From assembly GCA_021397845.1 (NCBI GenBank), contig CM038053.1:109033825-109097824 (forward strand): 64,000 bases of DNA, read 5' to 3'. The stretch is from Areca catechu. Lineage: Eukaryota; Streptophyta; Magnoliopsida; Arecales; Arecaceae. The notes beneath the pieces were generated by a model. That model was given only the letters and a program-made list of their open reading frames with translations, was not told where the DNA came from and searched no databases. How positions within the stretch are numbered: position 1 is the stretch's first letter; each line of letters begins with the position of its first letter. Below, one piece after another: positions 29,791 to 41,978 of this stretch. The translations under genes and the position numbers were made by a program.

Positions 29791-31310
29791 ATGACAGCCC
29801 CTATTGGTACTAGCATAGTTGAGGGTCAAGCCTCAAATAGACCTCCATTTTTCAATGGATCAAATTATACATATTGAAAAACTAAGATGAGAATTTATAT
29901 GCATTCTATTGATTATAACTTGTGGAGAGTTGTTGACAAGGGTCCTCATATTCCTTCAGTAGTGGTTAATGGTGTTTCCATCCCAAAGCTCGAAAAGGAT
30001 TGGAAAGAAAATGGCATTAAGCAATCCGAGATCAATGCTAAGGCAATGAATCTCCTTTATTATGCATTAGATCCTAATGAATTCAATAGGATATTTACTT
30101 ACACTTCTATCAATAAATATGGGACACACTTGAAGTTATCCATGAGGGTACCGATCAAGTGAAGAATACTAAGGTGAACATGTTAGTGCATACTTATGAA
30201 ATGTTCCGAATGGAACCTAATAAGTTAATCACTGACATATACACTAGATTTACAAATATTGTAAATGAAATGAGAAGTCTAGAAAAAATAATGTCTAACG
30301 CTGATCTTGTAAATAAAATTCTCAGGTCACTTCCAACATGTGGGATCCGAAGGTGACCGCAATTCAAGAAGCAAAGGATGTTGACAAACTACCCTTTAAA
30401 GCAGCTGGTTGGATCGCTTATGACCTATGAGCTGAATTTGAAATAAAAGTCAATGGACATGGATAAAAAGAAAAAGGGGATTGCATTCAAATCAAACATA
30501 CAAGAAGAATCCTCAATCGATGAGTTCGAAGAAGAAGAAGAAGATGATGAAGGTGAAGAAGCCCTCCTTGCAAGAAAATTTAGAAGATTCATGAAGAGAA
30601 GAAAGTTTCCTTACAAGAAGAAATTTCAATCAAAAGAAAAAGGAAAAGAGAAAGAGAAAGAAAAGGAAAAAGAAAAGGAGAAGGAAATACCAACATGCTT
30701 CGAGTGCAAGAAGTCAGGTCACTACAAGTTCGATTGCCCTCTCCTAAAGAAGTCATGGAAGAAATTAAGAAAGAAAGCAACGATGGCCACCTGGAGTGAT
30801 AGTGAAGACTCTAGTTATGAAGAAGAGCAAATTGAAGTTGCAAATCTTTGTCTAATGGCACATCAAGAGCAAGATGAGGTAAATTTCGATATCGAAATAG
30901 ATTTTACTTTTGATGAACTAAGAAATACCTTTGATGAACTTATGCATGATTATAAACTGATTTTATATGAAAATAAAAAGTTGAGAAATCATGCAAACAG
31001 TTTCTCTTTTGAAATAATACTTTGTTAAATGAAGTTAGTGATTTGAAAACTAAATTAGATGTTTTGGTAAAGAAAAACAATGCTTTGATAATGGAGAATG
31101 AAGTTTTGAGAAAACCCAAGACTGTTATTTCAAATAGTGATCTTTTAAAGAAAAATAAAGATTTAGAATTGGAAAATGCTAAGTACAAAATTGAACTTGA
31201 TAAAATGAAGCCATTTGTTGAAAATTTATCTATAGTTCAAAAAAATTGAACCTACTTTTGAATAGCCAAAGAGCTATTTTCAATAAAGCAGGATTAGGCT
31301 ATAGACCATA
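29791..31310 (+). pseudogene. SIRE-type Gag
   Basis: The start MTAPIGTSIVEGQASNRPPF is followed by a stop at FNGSNYTY. The capsid-like region (29887-30356) has AKAMNLLYYALDPNEFNRIF and FRMEPNKLITDIYTRFTNIV. The part at 30453-31028 has an acidic EFEEEEEDDEGEEA tract, basic RKFRRFMKRRKFPYKKK, a Lys/Glu run, the CCHC knuckle CFECKKSGHYKFDC (30696-30737) and then a long Leu/Asn/Lys coiled coil (to 31249). A coiled coil after the knuckle is a Sirevirus trait. Several frameshifts break it. Confidence 0.85.
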
Positions 31311-31539
31311 AAAATAACAAAAGTACTTCAAAAACATTTTTGTTCATGTATCTTCTAGTAAACATGTTTTTCTTGTAAGAAGCAAGGTCATAAATCTTTT
31401 CAATGCAATTTAACAAAATCAATTCTTTTGAAAAAGTTTGGGTTCCAAAAGGAACCATTTTAAGTGCTAATCATCAAAAAGACCCAAGTTGACTTGGATA
31501 CCTAAAAACAAAGCTTGATTTTATTGCAGGTATGTCTTG

Positions 31540-31900
31540 CAACCAAGGAGAACAAAAGATTTTGGTATCTTGATAGTGGTTGCTCAAGGCACATGATAGG
31601 AGACATGAAGTAATTCACTTATCTTGAAGCATTGAATGGAGGGAGTGTGACCTTCAGGGATAATGCTAAAGAAAAATTATTGGTATTGGTAAGGTTCACA
31701 TTACTCCTTCTAGTAGTATTAGTAATGTACTGTTAGTTGAAGGTTTAAAGCATAATCTTTTAAGCATTAGTCAATTTTGCGATAAAGATTTTCAAGTTGT
31801 TTTTAAATCATCTTATTGCATGATTGCTAGTCCAGATATAAATGGAGTATAATTCATTGGAAAAAGGCATGGTAATGTTTATTTGATAGATTTAGATGAT
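31540..31900 (+). pseudogene. SIRE-type protease
   Basis: FWYLDSGCSRHMIGDMK contains the D-S-G of copia proteases, followed after a stop by FTYLEALNGGSVTF and, further on, NLLSISQFCDKDFQVVF-like sequence. The 31311-31540 stretch is a damaged linker that includes a second, degenerate knuckle-like KKQGHKSFQCN. Confidence 0.75.
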
Positions 31901-32750
31901 ATCTTTGCCTAATGGAGAATGCCTTGTTGCAATGAATTCTACTAAATATGAGACTAGTTGGCTTTGGAATAGAAGATTAGGGCATGCTAGTATGTATCTA
32001 CTTTCAAAACTTTGCAAAAAGAATTTAGTTAGAGATTTACCTAAACTTTGTTTTGAAAAAGATAGAGTTTGCCAAGCATGTCAATTTGGAAAATAAGTTT
32101 AAACCTCTTTCAACGTAAAGGCTTTGTAACTACTAGTAGGCCACTAGAACTACTTCATATGGATCTCTTTGGACCAACTAGAATATCAAGTCTAGGAGGC
32201 AAGAGATATGGATTAGTCATAGTGGATAGTTTTTCGAGATTTACATGGATTTTCTTTCTAGCACATAAAGATGAATCATTTTCTACTTTTATAAAGTTTT
32301 ATCGAAAAGTTTCAAATGAAAAAGGTGTTTCAGTTGTTTGCATTAGTAGTGATCATGGAATTGAATTTAAAAATCAGGATTTCGAAAACTTTTGTAATAA
32401 AAAAGGATTGAATACAACTTTTTTGCACCTAGGACACCTCAGCCAAATGGGGTAGTAGGAAGAAAAATCATACTTTGGAAGAAATGGCATGAATTATGCT
32501 TTATGAGAATGATTTATCAAGATATTTTTGGGCTGAAGCAATTAATACTGAATGTTATATTTTGAATCGAGTTTTAATCTGCCTTATTTTGAAGAAAACT
32601 CCTTACGAACTTTGGAATCAAAGAAAACTAACCTTAAAGTATTTTCGAGTTTTTGGTTGCAAATGTTTTATCTTAAATAATGGAAAAGATAATCTTGGAA
32701 GATTTGATTCCAAGTCTGATGAAGGTATCTTTTAGGATACTCCACATCAA
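31896..32750 (+). pseudogene. SIRE-type integrase
   Basis: The zinc domain (31896-32096) has WNRRLGHASMYLLSKLC and CQACQFGK. The core (32069-32455) has LLHMDLFGPTRISSLGGKRY (first aspartate) and SSDHGIEFKNQDFENFC (second aspartate). A frameshift near 32450 hits the glutamate region (NGVVGRKNHTLEEMA). 32496-32735 holds ECYILNRVLICLILKKTPYE and VFGCKCFILNNGKDNLGRFD, the C-terminal part. Confidence 0.85.
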
Positions 32751-33830
32751 GCAGGGCATAAAGAGTTTCCAACAAAAGAACCTTGGTTGTAGAGGAGTCA
32801 GTGCATGTTGTTTTGAAGAATCTACTAACAAATCCTCCAGAAAAGAGGATACATCTGATGAATGTACAGGTACTGACGAGCTTCAAAAGTTGACACTGAA
32901 TGATCAACCTCCTCAGCCAAATGAAGAAGATCAAGACAAAAGTGAGAAAGGTGAAGACACTCCAAAGCACCAAGATCTACTTAAGGAGTGGAGGTATGCT
33001 CACGAACAGCCTAAGGAATTAATCCTAGGTGATCCATCTAAAGGGATAAGAACTCAAGCCTCAATTAGAAATGAATGTGATTATATAGCTTTTGTATCAC
33101 AAGTAGAGCCTAAATGTTTTGAAGAAACTAAAAAAGACTCTAACTGGATTAATGCCATGCAAGATGAACTAATTCAGTTTGATAGAAATAATGTTTGGAC
33201 ATTAATAGAAAGACCATCTAATATTTCTATTATTGGCACTAAATGGATATTTAGGAATAAATTAGATGAAAATGGAATTATTGTTAGAATAAAGCTAGGC
33301 TAGCTACTAAAGGCTACAACCAGGAGGAAGGGATTGATTTTGATGAAACTTTTGTTCCTGTTGCTAGACTTGAAGCAATTAGACTATTATTAGCATTTTC
33401 TTGTTTTATGAACTTTAAACTATTTCAAATGGATGTTAAGAGTGTTTTTCTAAATGATTTTATAATAGAAAAAGTTTTTGTTGAACAATCACCTGGATTT
33501 GAAAATCACGCACATCCTGATCATATTTTTAAATTGTATAAAATAATTTATGGATTAAAGCAAGCACCTAGAGCTTGGTATGAAAGACTCAGCAAATTTC
33601 TAATTGAAAGTGAATTTTCTAAAGGTCATGTTGATAAAACATTATTTTTGAAAAAGAAAGATAGTGATTTATTAGTAGTACAAATATATGTTGATGATAT
33701 CATTTTTGATGCTACTAATAAAATTCTTTGTCAAGAGTTTACTAAGCTAATACAGGGTGAGTTCGAGATGAGCATGATAGGAGAACTCAATTTCTTTCTC
33801 GAACTCCAGATCAAGTAAACCATAGATGGA
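32751..33830 (+). pseudogene. SIRE-type reverse transcriptase
   Basis: After an acidic linker (ENSS-like, 32800-33000) comes NWINAMQDELIQFDRNNVWT, then GTKWIFRNKLDENGI, a frameshift at 33300, and FKLFQMDVKSVFLNDFIIEK with the first catalytic aspartate. YGLKQAPRAWYERLSKFL and the catalytic box YVDDIIFDAT follow near 33690. It ends near FFLELQIK. Confidence 0.85.
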
Positions 33831-34625
33831 ATCTTCATCAACCAAGCTAAGTATACAAGAGAAATTATAAAGAAATTTGGGATGGAGACTACTAAATCGA
33901 TAGGTACGCCTATGAGCCCCTCTTGTAGACTTGATAAGGAAGCATGGTAAATCTGTAGATCAAAAGTTATACAGAGATATGATTGGCTCTTTACTGTACC
34001 TAACTGCTAGTAGACCATATAATGTTCAGTGTATACATGTATGCTAGATATCAGTCTAAACCTAAAGAAACACATTTGATGGCTATTAAGAGTATTATTA
34101 GATATCTATCTGGTACTATTAATATTGGTTTATGGTATTCTAGAGATTCATCTGATGAATTAATTAGATATTCTGATACTGATTTTGCTGGTTGTAAATT
34201 GGATAGAAAGAGTACTAATGGTACTTGCCAATTTCTTGGAGTTAACTTAATCTCCTGGTTTAGTAAGAAACAAACTTCAGTTGCACTATCCACAGCCGAG
34301 GCTGAGTATATGCAGTAGAAAGTTGTGTTCAAATCTTGTGGATTAAACAACAACTTGAAGATTTTGGAATCAAGTTGACTAGTACACCTATAAAATGTGA
34401 TAATACCAGTGCTATTTGCTTGACCAAAAATCATGTTCAACATTCTTGGAGTAAACATATTGAAATTAGACATCATTTTATTAGAGATCATGTTAAAAAT
34501 AACTATGTTGTGCTTGAATTTATTAGTACTGGATTTTAGTTAGCTGATATTTTGACTAAACCTCTTCTAGAAGATCAATTTTGTATGATTAGAAGAGAGC
34601 TCGAGATCATTAATCCTTTTAATTA
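33831..34625 (+). pseudogene. SIRE-type RNase H
   Basis: Pieces at 34022-34318 and 34336-34539 read YSDTDFAGCKLDRKSTNGTC, LISWFSKKQTSVALSTAEAE and CDNTSAICLTKNHVQHSWSK HIEIRHHFIRDHV, with the catalytic D, E and D. Stops separate them. The last motif LADILTKPLLEDQF near 34550 is the usual Ty1/copia C-terminus. Confidence 0.85.
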
Positions 34626-35076
34626 AAATTTTCTTATCTTTGACTCAAATCAATCATATTTGACATCAATCATTGTTAATTGAATTGAATTTCATTGAAT
34701 TTAAGCATATTTCTAGTAATTTTGTTCAACCCTTTCTTCTCTTATTTTTTAGTTTTAAGTCGATGTCGACATATTAATGTGTTGACATCCGAATGTGTCG
34801 ACACATTCGTGAGTCGGCATATGAACGGCAGCAGACCGAGAATAAGGGCATTCTGAAGCATTTTTTTCCCCATTTTGTCTTCTCTCTCGAGCCGACACAT
34901 ACCCTAAGGTACTCCTTACTCCTCCTTCCCTCCAATTTGAGCTTTAAACTCCATTGATTCTTCATTTGGGACACCTTATTGTTCGGATTTTGCATCATTT
35001 CAACTCCCTCTTTCATTTTGAGCCCTAGAAACCCTAGGTTTTCATCCCAAAGTTGTCAAATTTCTTAATCTGAGCA
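34626..35076 (+). other. Spacer after pol (SIRE-type)
   Basis: It is non-coding. It holds a small cluster of the same GTCGAC-type motifs found in the LTR (34755-34815) and a CCCTAGAAACCCTAGG segment near 35020. Confidence 0.5.
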
Positions 35077-36380
35077 ATGGGACCCCGAAAGCAAGTAGTC
35101 CATCACCCTCGTCAGTCAAATCAGGAAGAAGAAAGGAGAACAAAGGCTAGACACGAGGCTAGAGCTCTTGATCCGCCTGCATGACCTCTTTTTGTAGCTT
35201 CTAGCCGGATGAGTTCGAAGACCGTCGTCGGGGGACAACGAGTAGACTTCAGTTTTGTCAAACAGTAGCACTTTAGGATTGGATAGTGGATTCGAGAGGC
35301 TGGTTTGAAATCATTTTGCTCACTGAGTGAGAGATATTACCCAGGGCTTATTCGGGAGTTTTATGGATCACTAGCCTGTGGGTCTGATGGTTGGATGGCT
35401 TAGGTGAGAGGCCGGGATATCCCAGTTACTTCAAAGAAATTGAGCAGAGTTTGGGACATTTCGATGACTGGATCAGTGGTGGATAGCCTGATGGATAGAG
35501 TGAGTGGTCTCCAGTGTATCTTTAAGTTAGATATATTGCTTGAGGGAGCCACCGTACCCGCATCCTGCTTGTCAGTAGAGATGAGATTGTTGCACCATAT
35601 TGTCGCCCGGATCCTTCTGCCAAAGACCAGATGGTTTGATTACATCACTGAGCGGGAGTTGCTAGCGATGGTCTCATTAGTTCAGCGCACACCCATCTGC
35701 CTTCCCGTGCTCATGGTTCACCAGATAACAAAGGCTTCGATGAGTCAGTGACTCTGCCTACCCTATGGGATGAGGTTGACTATACTGTTTAGGGAGTATG
35801 GCATCAGTTTTGAGGAGAAGCCCTTCTGCATGCTACTTCATACTGATGTGTATGACATCAGGTCATTACACAAGATGGGTTATCATCTATTCCAAGGCCA
35901 ATGGAGACGGAGAGTATCTGGTCAGGCCGACGATAGAGCTATTGATGATGATGCTGTAGAGGAGAAGCGCATCCTCTTCGACGAGGCAGGACCTACTGAG
36001 GTCAGCCTGAGATAGCAACACAGCCAGAGGCTGCATCTCAATCTGAGCCTACTTCAGCACAGCCTCAGCCAGTTCAGATGGAGACTCCGGGAGTTTCAGA
36101 TAACTTATTGGACAAAGTCGGATGCATTGAGATAGATCTGTTGATTGTTAGACAATGTCTTGACTGCTTTATAGTTGAGACATGAGAGAGCTACAGTGGA
36201 CTGAGTGATGGCATCTCAGCTATATTGACGACTCTGTCCAGACCTGCAGGGAGTGCTCTAGCTTCTGATACAGCTCCACCTGCTCCTACACCAGTTGTTG
36301 ATGGTGATAATGGTGATAGAGATGATGAGGAGACTGACTCTGATGGATTTGACTTCCCAAATCTGATTTAAGAGCCAATG
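35077..36380 (+). pseudogene. Extra ORF after pol, 'plant transposon protein'-like
   Basis: It begins MGPRKQVVHHPRQSNQEEER and continues through several stops. Readable parts include FCSLSERYYPGLIREFYGSL, VRGRDIPVTSKKLSRVWDIS (35404-35751), LHHIVARILLPKTRWFDYIT and CLPYGMRLTILFREYGISF. These resemble a domain frequent in plant transposon-associated proteins (putative plant transposon protein family). Its position after RNase H is where Sireviruses carry an envelope-like ORF, but I see no clear signal peptide or membrane anchor, so I do not call it an envelope gene. Confidence 0.55.
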
Positions 36381-36385
36381 GCAGA

Positions 36386-36850
36386 GTGACGGTAGACTTA
36401 CCCTGGAGTCCTACTCATGACCCTTCCAATTCACCTACCCAGACTCCAGTCTTATCTTCTCCTCCTTCCAGATCAGATGATCTTGTTCTGATTCCTATTC
36501 TTTCACCAATTATTGATTTTCCTATTATTCATTCACCAGTTATTGATTCACCCATTGTTGATACACCCATGATCGACACTCCTATCATTGATTCGTCGAT
36601 TACAGACTCACCCATTCATCCTTCAACTGATATATCTATCTTTGATACACCTATCATATCATCAGCTGATATGCCTATTTTTGATACACCATCTATTGAT
36701 ACTCCTACCATTCATACATCCTCACTTATCCGAGAGCTTGGTTTTTACACACCTGGCTTTCAATACTTGGATTCCGGTCCATCCTTTGATCGCACGCCAC
36801 TTCCGGGTAGTTGTAGAGACTGTCGACCCGATCAGTTCTATTCTTGTTGA
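36386..36850 (+). pseudogene. Repetitive D-T/S-P-I-I segment of the extra ORF
   Basis: An open frame of 154 residues consists largely of 7-8-residue repeats of the type SPIVDTPMIDTPIIDSSITD. It probably is the C-terminal part of the preceding extra ORF after a frameshift. It ends with a Pro/Arg/His-rich tail in another frame (to about 36930). Such low-complexity tails evolve fast; no function can be given. Confidence 0.5.
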
Positions 36851-36939
36851 GGACATTGCTTCCACTTCTGCTCCAGCCAGAGGTCGAATGTATGCTCGAC
36901 ACAGAGGACGTGGTCATTGTACCCCTCCATGACCGACTA

Positions 36940-37786
36940 GGACCTGACTCTAAGATCTCAGATCGATGTAGCCTCGAGCTCAATCTTTTACTGATACAGG
37001 ACTGATTGAGATCGAATCGTCTTCTGATGATGATGAGGATGAGGATTAAGATATCTATGTATTTTTAGATAGTTTACTTTTATGCATCTTTTGTATATTT
37101 TTCTGTTGTATAAATTCTGACTTTAAATGAAATACTATGTTGTACTTCTGTTTATGACTTAAATGAATGAATCATTTAAATTTCCTTGGTATTTCATTGT
37201 CTTTATGAATGAATGAATTTTTACATTGCACTTCAATACTATGTCTTGAATGTATAGCCTACCTTTTTAATGATAACAAAAAGGGGAGTAGTAAGATTAA
37301 AGTATAAATGTGATATATATTTTTGATGCGCAAGGGGTAAATAAGAGTATTTACAAATTTAAAAATTATTTTGAAAACTTGAATTGAAAATTGTTTACAA
37401 ATTTCTTAAGAAAGGGGGAGCAATACCTTGTTTATTTTAAAATTCTTTCAATTGAATTTCATCTTAAATCCCCTCTTTAAATGTTTGAAAAGATATTTAT
37501 AAACTTATTATGGATCATCAATTCAGGGGAAGCCTTGTTTATTGCTGAATTTCTTGTACAGTATCACGATACGTGTGTTTATATCTTATATATATCCCAA
37601 AGCTCTAATACTCTCAATTATTATAACAAGCTCTAACATTCTTAATCAGTATATCACTCTTGTTCTGGTATATCATATCATTATTGCAAATTACCTTGAT
37701 ACACCTAATGCATTTAGTTTTATGCACCTTGATGAGTTCTTTTAAAAGCCTTTTATGCAATTTATACTTAAGGATTTGTCATCATC
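36940..37786 (+). other. Non-coding 3' region of the SIRE-type element
   Basis: An acidic stretch near 37020-37050 closes the extra ORF. The remainder is AT-rich without conserved frames, and contains purine runs such as AAAAAGGGGAGTAGT (37278) and AAGAAAGGGGGAGC (37407), reminiscent of multiple polypurine tracts reported for Sireviruses. Confidence 0.5.
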
Positions 37787-37799
37787 AAAAAGGGAGAGA
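37787..37799 (+). other. Polypurine tract (SIRE-type)
   Basis: AAAAAGGGAGAGA lies one base before the 3' LTR start (TGTTGACTC), the expected plus-strand primer position. Confidence 0.8.
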
Positions 37800-37800
37800 T

Positions 37801-39358
37801 TGTTGACTCTATTATAAATTTTGATGATGAGCAAAATGGTTAAGTATAAGTTGAGTACTAATGATCTCCTTGAAGTATATTTTTATAGAAAAAGATGGTC
37901 ACAAATTTGAAGAAGTTAGTTTGATTGAAGAAGCCAAGCTTAGATGAAAAGATCTGCTCAAAAAGGACTTAGACAATCAAAGTTTGCTTGAATGGTCAAT
38001 TGAGTGAAGTATAAATCTATTTCAGCACAAGTTAGTCATTTTTGTGAAGATTTCAGTGAGGTGTCGACTCAAAGAGTCGACACATGACACCAAGTGTCGA
38101 TACATGAAAGTGAAATGTTGACTCAAGCCGGTATACAAAGAATGTTTCAGATGGCACGGCTGAAGTGTCAACACATGTACCTAAAGTGTCGACTCAATGT
38201 GTTGACACATGGATCAGCTCATCGCCTAAGATTTTCAAGCCACAGAACTTGCTGAAAATGAAGAACTGCAAAAGTGTCGACACATGGAAGCAAAGTGTCG
38301 ACTCACCTGAGGAAGTGTCGACACATCTGAGATTTCCAGAGAACCAGATTGAAGATTTTTGAATTGGGTGTCGACTCAAGAAGTTCAAGTGTCGACCTAA
38401 AGTATCGACTCATAGCCTAAAGTGTTGACACATGGAATTCTAGGAACAGTAATGGCTAGTTTTTCAAACACAGAACTTGACCCTTTTGCCCTCTAATGGC
38501 TAATTTTTCAAGTCTAATGGCTAGAAACGGATTTGAAACCTTGGGAAGGTATATATATATGCTTCAAATCAAATTAAAAGAAAATTATTGATGAGAATGA
38601 AATAGAAGCATTCAAGAGAGAAGAAAAGAGAGCATTCACTCCTATTCATTGAAGATTCAACTACTCTCAAGCAAAAGCAAGCCTCCAAGCATTCAAGAGC
38701 CTTCAAGAGCATAAGATCAACCATTCTTGAGCATTCAAGAGGCTTCAACAAAGTCAAAAGCACCACTACATCAAGCTTCAAAGTGATACCCGCTTTTTAT
38801 TAGAAAGCTTTTATTGCTTCTCTACTTCAAAAACATATTTGTTGTAAGGGTTCTTGGTTAGCCTATTGTAAAACCAAGGAAGTTTATTGGTGAGCCTTTG
38901 AAAACCAATTAGGTTCTTGGTTAGCCCAGAAAACCAAGGAAGGTTGGTGGTAAGCCTTAAAATAATTTAGGTTCCTGGTTGGCCCGTAAAACCAAGTGAG
39001 GTTTTGACTTGTTGGCCTTGTAAAATAAGTTGGGTTTTTGATTAGTGAGCCCGGAAAACTAATCAACTATAATCGGTAGAGATTATAGTAAATTCCCATG
39101 AAAATCTTGGGGAGTGGATGTAGGTGCATTAGATAGCACCGAACCACTATATTTCTTGGTCTTTATGGTTGATTGCTCTCTCTACTTGCTTTTCATTTAT
39201 TGCTCTTTATTTTCGCTGCACTTTTACTTAAGAGCATTACATTTGAATTCTTAGTACCTTTTTTAACTGTTAAATTGGATGCAATATTGCATTGCATCAA
39301 GTAAATAATTTTTAGAGACCCAATTCACCCCCCTTCTTGGGTTGCTTACTGGGCAACA
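37801..39358 (+). repeat. 3' LTR of the SIRE-type element
   Basis: It parallels 28174-29733 with the same GTCGAC motif cluster (38058-38440), TATA box and AGGTTCTTGGTTAGCC repeats (38850-39060). It ends GGGCAACA and is followed by AGGGA, the partner of the left flank AAGGA. Confidence 0.88.
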
Positions 39359-39675
39359 AGGGAGCCAGCATTGATTCCTAGTAAGCCTTGTGGGCCTAAT
39401 CCAGCCCTTGAGAGTGAGCCAACCCATGTGTGTCCACCTCCCATACCATGAGCCTGGAAAGACAAGATCGAGCAGATCTTGGATGACAAGATAATCACTA
39501 CTCGAAGTAAAGACTATCAGTGATATCTAGTTCGTTGGCAAGGACGACCCGAGATTGATGATTCTTGGATCACCAGAGAGGACTTGCAGAGAGTTGACCT
39601 AGACTTACTAGAGAACTATCATAGCGGAGTTGACCCATACTTGACAAGGTCGAGTTTCTCCCACCCAGGAAGAAT
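39359..39675 (+). pseudogene. Chromodomain of chromo2
   Basis: Reading resumes at EPALIPSKPCGPNPALESEP, matching chromo1, then KIEQILDDKIITTRSKDYQ, a stop, YLVRWQGRPEIDDSWITRED and LDLLENYHSG. This is a chromodomain with one nonsense codon. CCAGGAAGAAT before 39676 is the likely polypurine tract. Confidence 0.85.
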
Positions 39676-41491
39676 TGGTGCGGACACCAAGGCCAGAAAG
39701 ATTGACAGGTCGAACCCACATCCCTGTAGACCACTTGTGAATAAAAGCCCTGAACCCAAACCCCATTAACCTGTAAATATTTTATTTTAAATTTTGTTAT
39801 TTAGGCTTAGTTGGGTTTAGCTTTTTTTACTAATTGTAATTAGGGTTTTAGTTATTTAGCCTTTTGGGCCAAACCCTTTTTACCAAGTTGAACCATTTGT
39901 TTACATGTCTATGCCTTTTGATCAATTTAATCAAGTTGGGCTTAGACTTGGTTTTTTAGTTGATTAAATCATGTGATTAGTTAGTTATTGAGTCCTGTGA
40001 TACAAGAGGGGATCCAAATCAAGATACCATGTGCAATCAAGTCAAGACACATATGATCCCATGTGACAACCCAACATACCATGTGCTAGCTCAAGACAAG
40101 TCAAGCCTTGGTGCCATATGTCATCCACTTCTAGGCACCACCTCATCACATGCCACCTCATCAAGTCAACGACGCCCATGCCACTTCATCAGCCTACATG
40201 CCATGCCATTTTATTTGGGACAACACACTTGCCATGTCACTTATTTCATATGGATGCCCAATCAAGAAGCCAAGAAGTTAGCGCCACATTTTAAGAGGAG
40301 TAAAGCAGAAGGAGTCTAACCATATTGGTGCCATTCCCTTCTCCTTTTTGTCACCAATTCTAAGGGAGAAGTCGGCCAAGAATCCTTCCCTAAGGGGCAC
40401 CTATCAAAGGGAATTTCAATGGATTTCTATCTTAAGTATTTTGATCAATCAGGGTCCAAGCTACTCAAGTTTAAAGAACTCAAGATTCCTATAAGAACAC
40501 TTGAGTTTTTTTTATCCAGACTGGAGAGACCACTATCCTGCAAGAGTCCACATCATCCAGACTCTAGAGTCCAGCAATCAAGGCCAATCGATGAAGCAAT
40601 CTTGGCCCTTCATCTTGACACCTCACCAATCCCCATCCTGGCACCCAAATAGGATGAAGATCCAATGTCGTCGCCCACCTTGGAGAGAGTTTCAAATCAT
40701 CCCAAGAGTAGGAGTCCAAGACACCCAGAGCAATGATTCAAGGAGTTGTTGCTTAAGGGACACCAGTGCTAGTCTTTGTATCCCTTACACCACTAGTTGA
40801 TGGTCTATAAATATCCCATCAACTCCCTGTATTATTAATGATTTATTGATGAAATAAAGTGACATTCTATCCAATTCCTTTGCTATGTGCATCACGAGGT
40901 GTGAGGCCCTTTCCTTTGTTCTTCGGAACATCGCGGGGTTTGAGGCCCTATATATCTAGACACTGAGAAATCCTAGCCACACACTTCCATCTCTTTTCCT
41001 TTCACTTTTCTATCATTTTTCCTTCTTTACTACTTTCTAACTAAGAGATTTTCCTATGTTAAGTGATTGCAGGTGATCAAGGATTAAAGTTAAGGTGTTC
41101 TTGCCTTGGAACCAGTATCGCAGAAAATCGAAGCCCGAAGATCGAGATCTTGAAGCCCTGCCGCAAGATTCTTGAGAGTCCAGTCCGATCTACTTTAGAG
41201 GAAAACATTTTCGTTGATAAAAATTCAAAAAAAAAAACCATCCCTACTCTTTGATTTTTGAATCTTTGAAAAGTAGACCCTAGTTTACAGTGGTTTCTTA
41301 GCCACCAAATCCTGTTTTCCTAGTTTAGTTTGTAGATTTGCTTTGCTGGTTATTGACTAGTAGACTAGTTTGCTTGATTGTCTCCTTAGAGTCTTTAAAA
41401 ACTGAAAATTATAAAAAAACTTAATCTCTATTTTTTCTAATTAATTAGGTTAATAATCAGTAGATTAAGTTTCTAAAATTATCCTGCATCA
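39676..41491 (+). repeat. 3' LTR of chromo2
   Basis: It starts TGGTGCGGACACCAAGGCC, the same opening as chromo1, and runs to CCTGCATCA. The following bases TCCAA belong to the Athila LTR (compare 3317-3321), giving a firm right boundary. Like the 5' copy it includes TGATGAAATAAAG and GTGTGAGG repeats. Confidence 0.85.
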
Positions 41492-41978
41492 TCCAAGCAC
41501 TTGACGAGAGCCACCATCGTCCAGTTTTTCTCATATCGTTGCCTTCTTCCTCCTCTTGCCACCGCTGCCGGTCGTCCGCCCCGTTCACTGTGACCCTTCA
41601 CCATTCGTTGCATGGAGCCACCCTGTCTATCACCATCTTAGCATAATCTAGCTACATCTGCCACTTCTTCATCATGTCCGTCTCCTCTGCCCCGAGCCAG
41701 CCACCTGTTCCCGATGCTATATGCGCTGCAACACCACATCAATTGTCAGGAATTTGGATGTCCGACGGAGTAGGAAGGAAGAAAGGTCAGATTCTGGAGG
41801 GATAACACTGATATGGATAACACTAATGTTTGATTTTAAAATGAAGATTAAATTCGATTGTTGAATGGGTACGGAGATAGGGATGCAAAACAGAAATGGG
41901 GTACGAAGATCAAGATAAGAACTAAAGTTACAGAGATAAGAATAAGAAGAAGTGTTGTGACAAATAGTGATAATAAAC
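41492..41978 (+). repeat. Athila-type middle LTR, first piece
   Basis: It matches 3317-3717 plus 6826-6880. An extra GGATAACACTGATAT duplication occurs near 41800. It ends in TAAAC, the left target duplication of the copia array; the LTR continues at 59460. Confidence 0.85.

Larger units (their letters stand above)
28174..39358 (+). mobile_element. SIRE-type Ty1/copia element nested in chromo2
   Basis: LTRs 28174-29733 and 37801-39358 both start TGTTGACTC and end with CA. The primer site is tRNA-iMet and the purine tract AAAAAGGGAGAGA. Flanks AAGGA (28169-28173) and AGGGA (39359-39363) are a target duplication with one change, and chromodomain coding resumes across it. Gag with coiled coil, protease, integrase, RT and RNase H appear in Ty1 order. 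A further 3.2-kb region before the 3' LTR is typical of Sireviruses. All frames are broken and the LTRs differ by roughly a tenth by eye, so it is old. Confidence 0.88.
21194..41491 (+). mobile_element. Chromovirus with two nested insertions (chromo2)
   Basis: LTRs of about 1.8 kb (21194-22970 and 39676-41491) bound an interior split by a two-LTR element (25490-27988) and a SIRE-type element (28174-39358). Removing both rejoins an integrase GPY/F module and chromodomain that match chromo1. As in chromo1, protease-RT-RNase H are missing and an unrecognised ORF with an integrase-like tail stands in their place. The 5' LTR lacks its first 18 or so bases; the right flank starts TCCAA inside the Athila LTR. 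Confidence 0.85.

Noticed and set aside
35077..36850. Calling the extra ORF of the SIRE-type element an envelope gene
   Set aside because: Position fits but no membrane features are visible and the readable parts resemble another domain family; reported only as an extra ORF.
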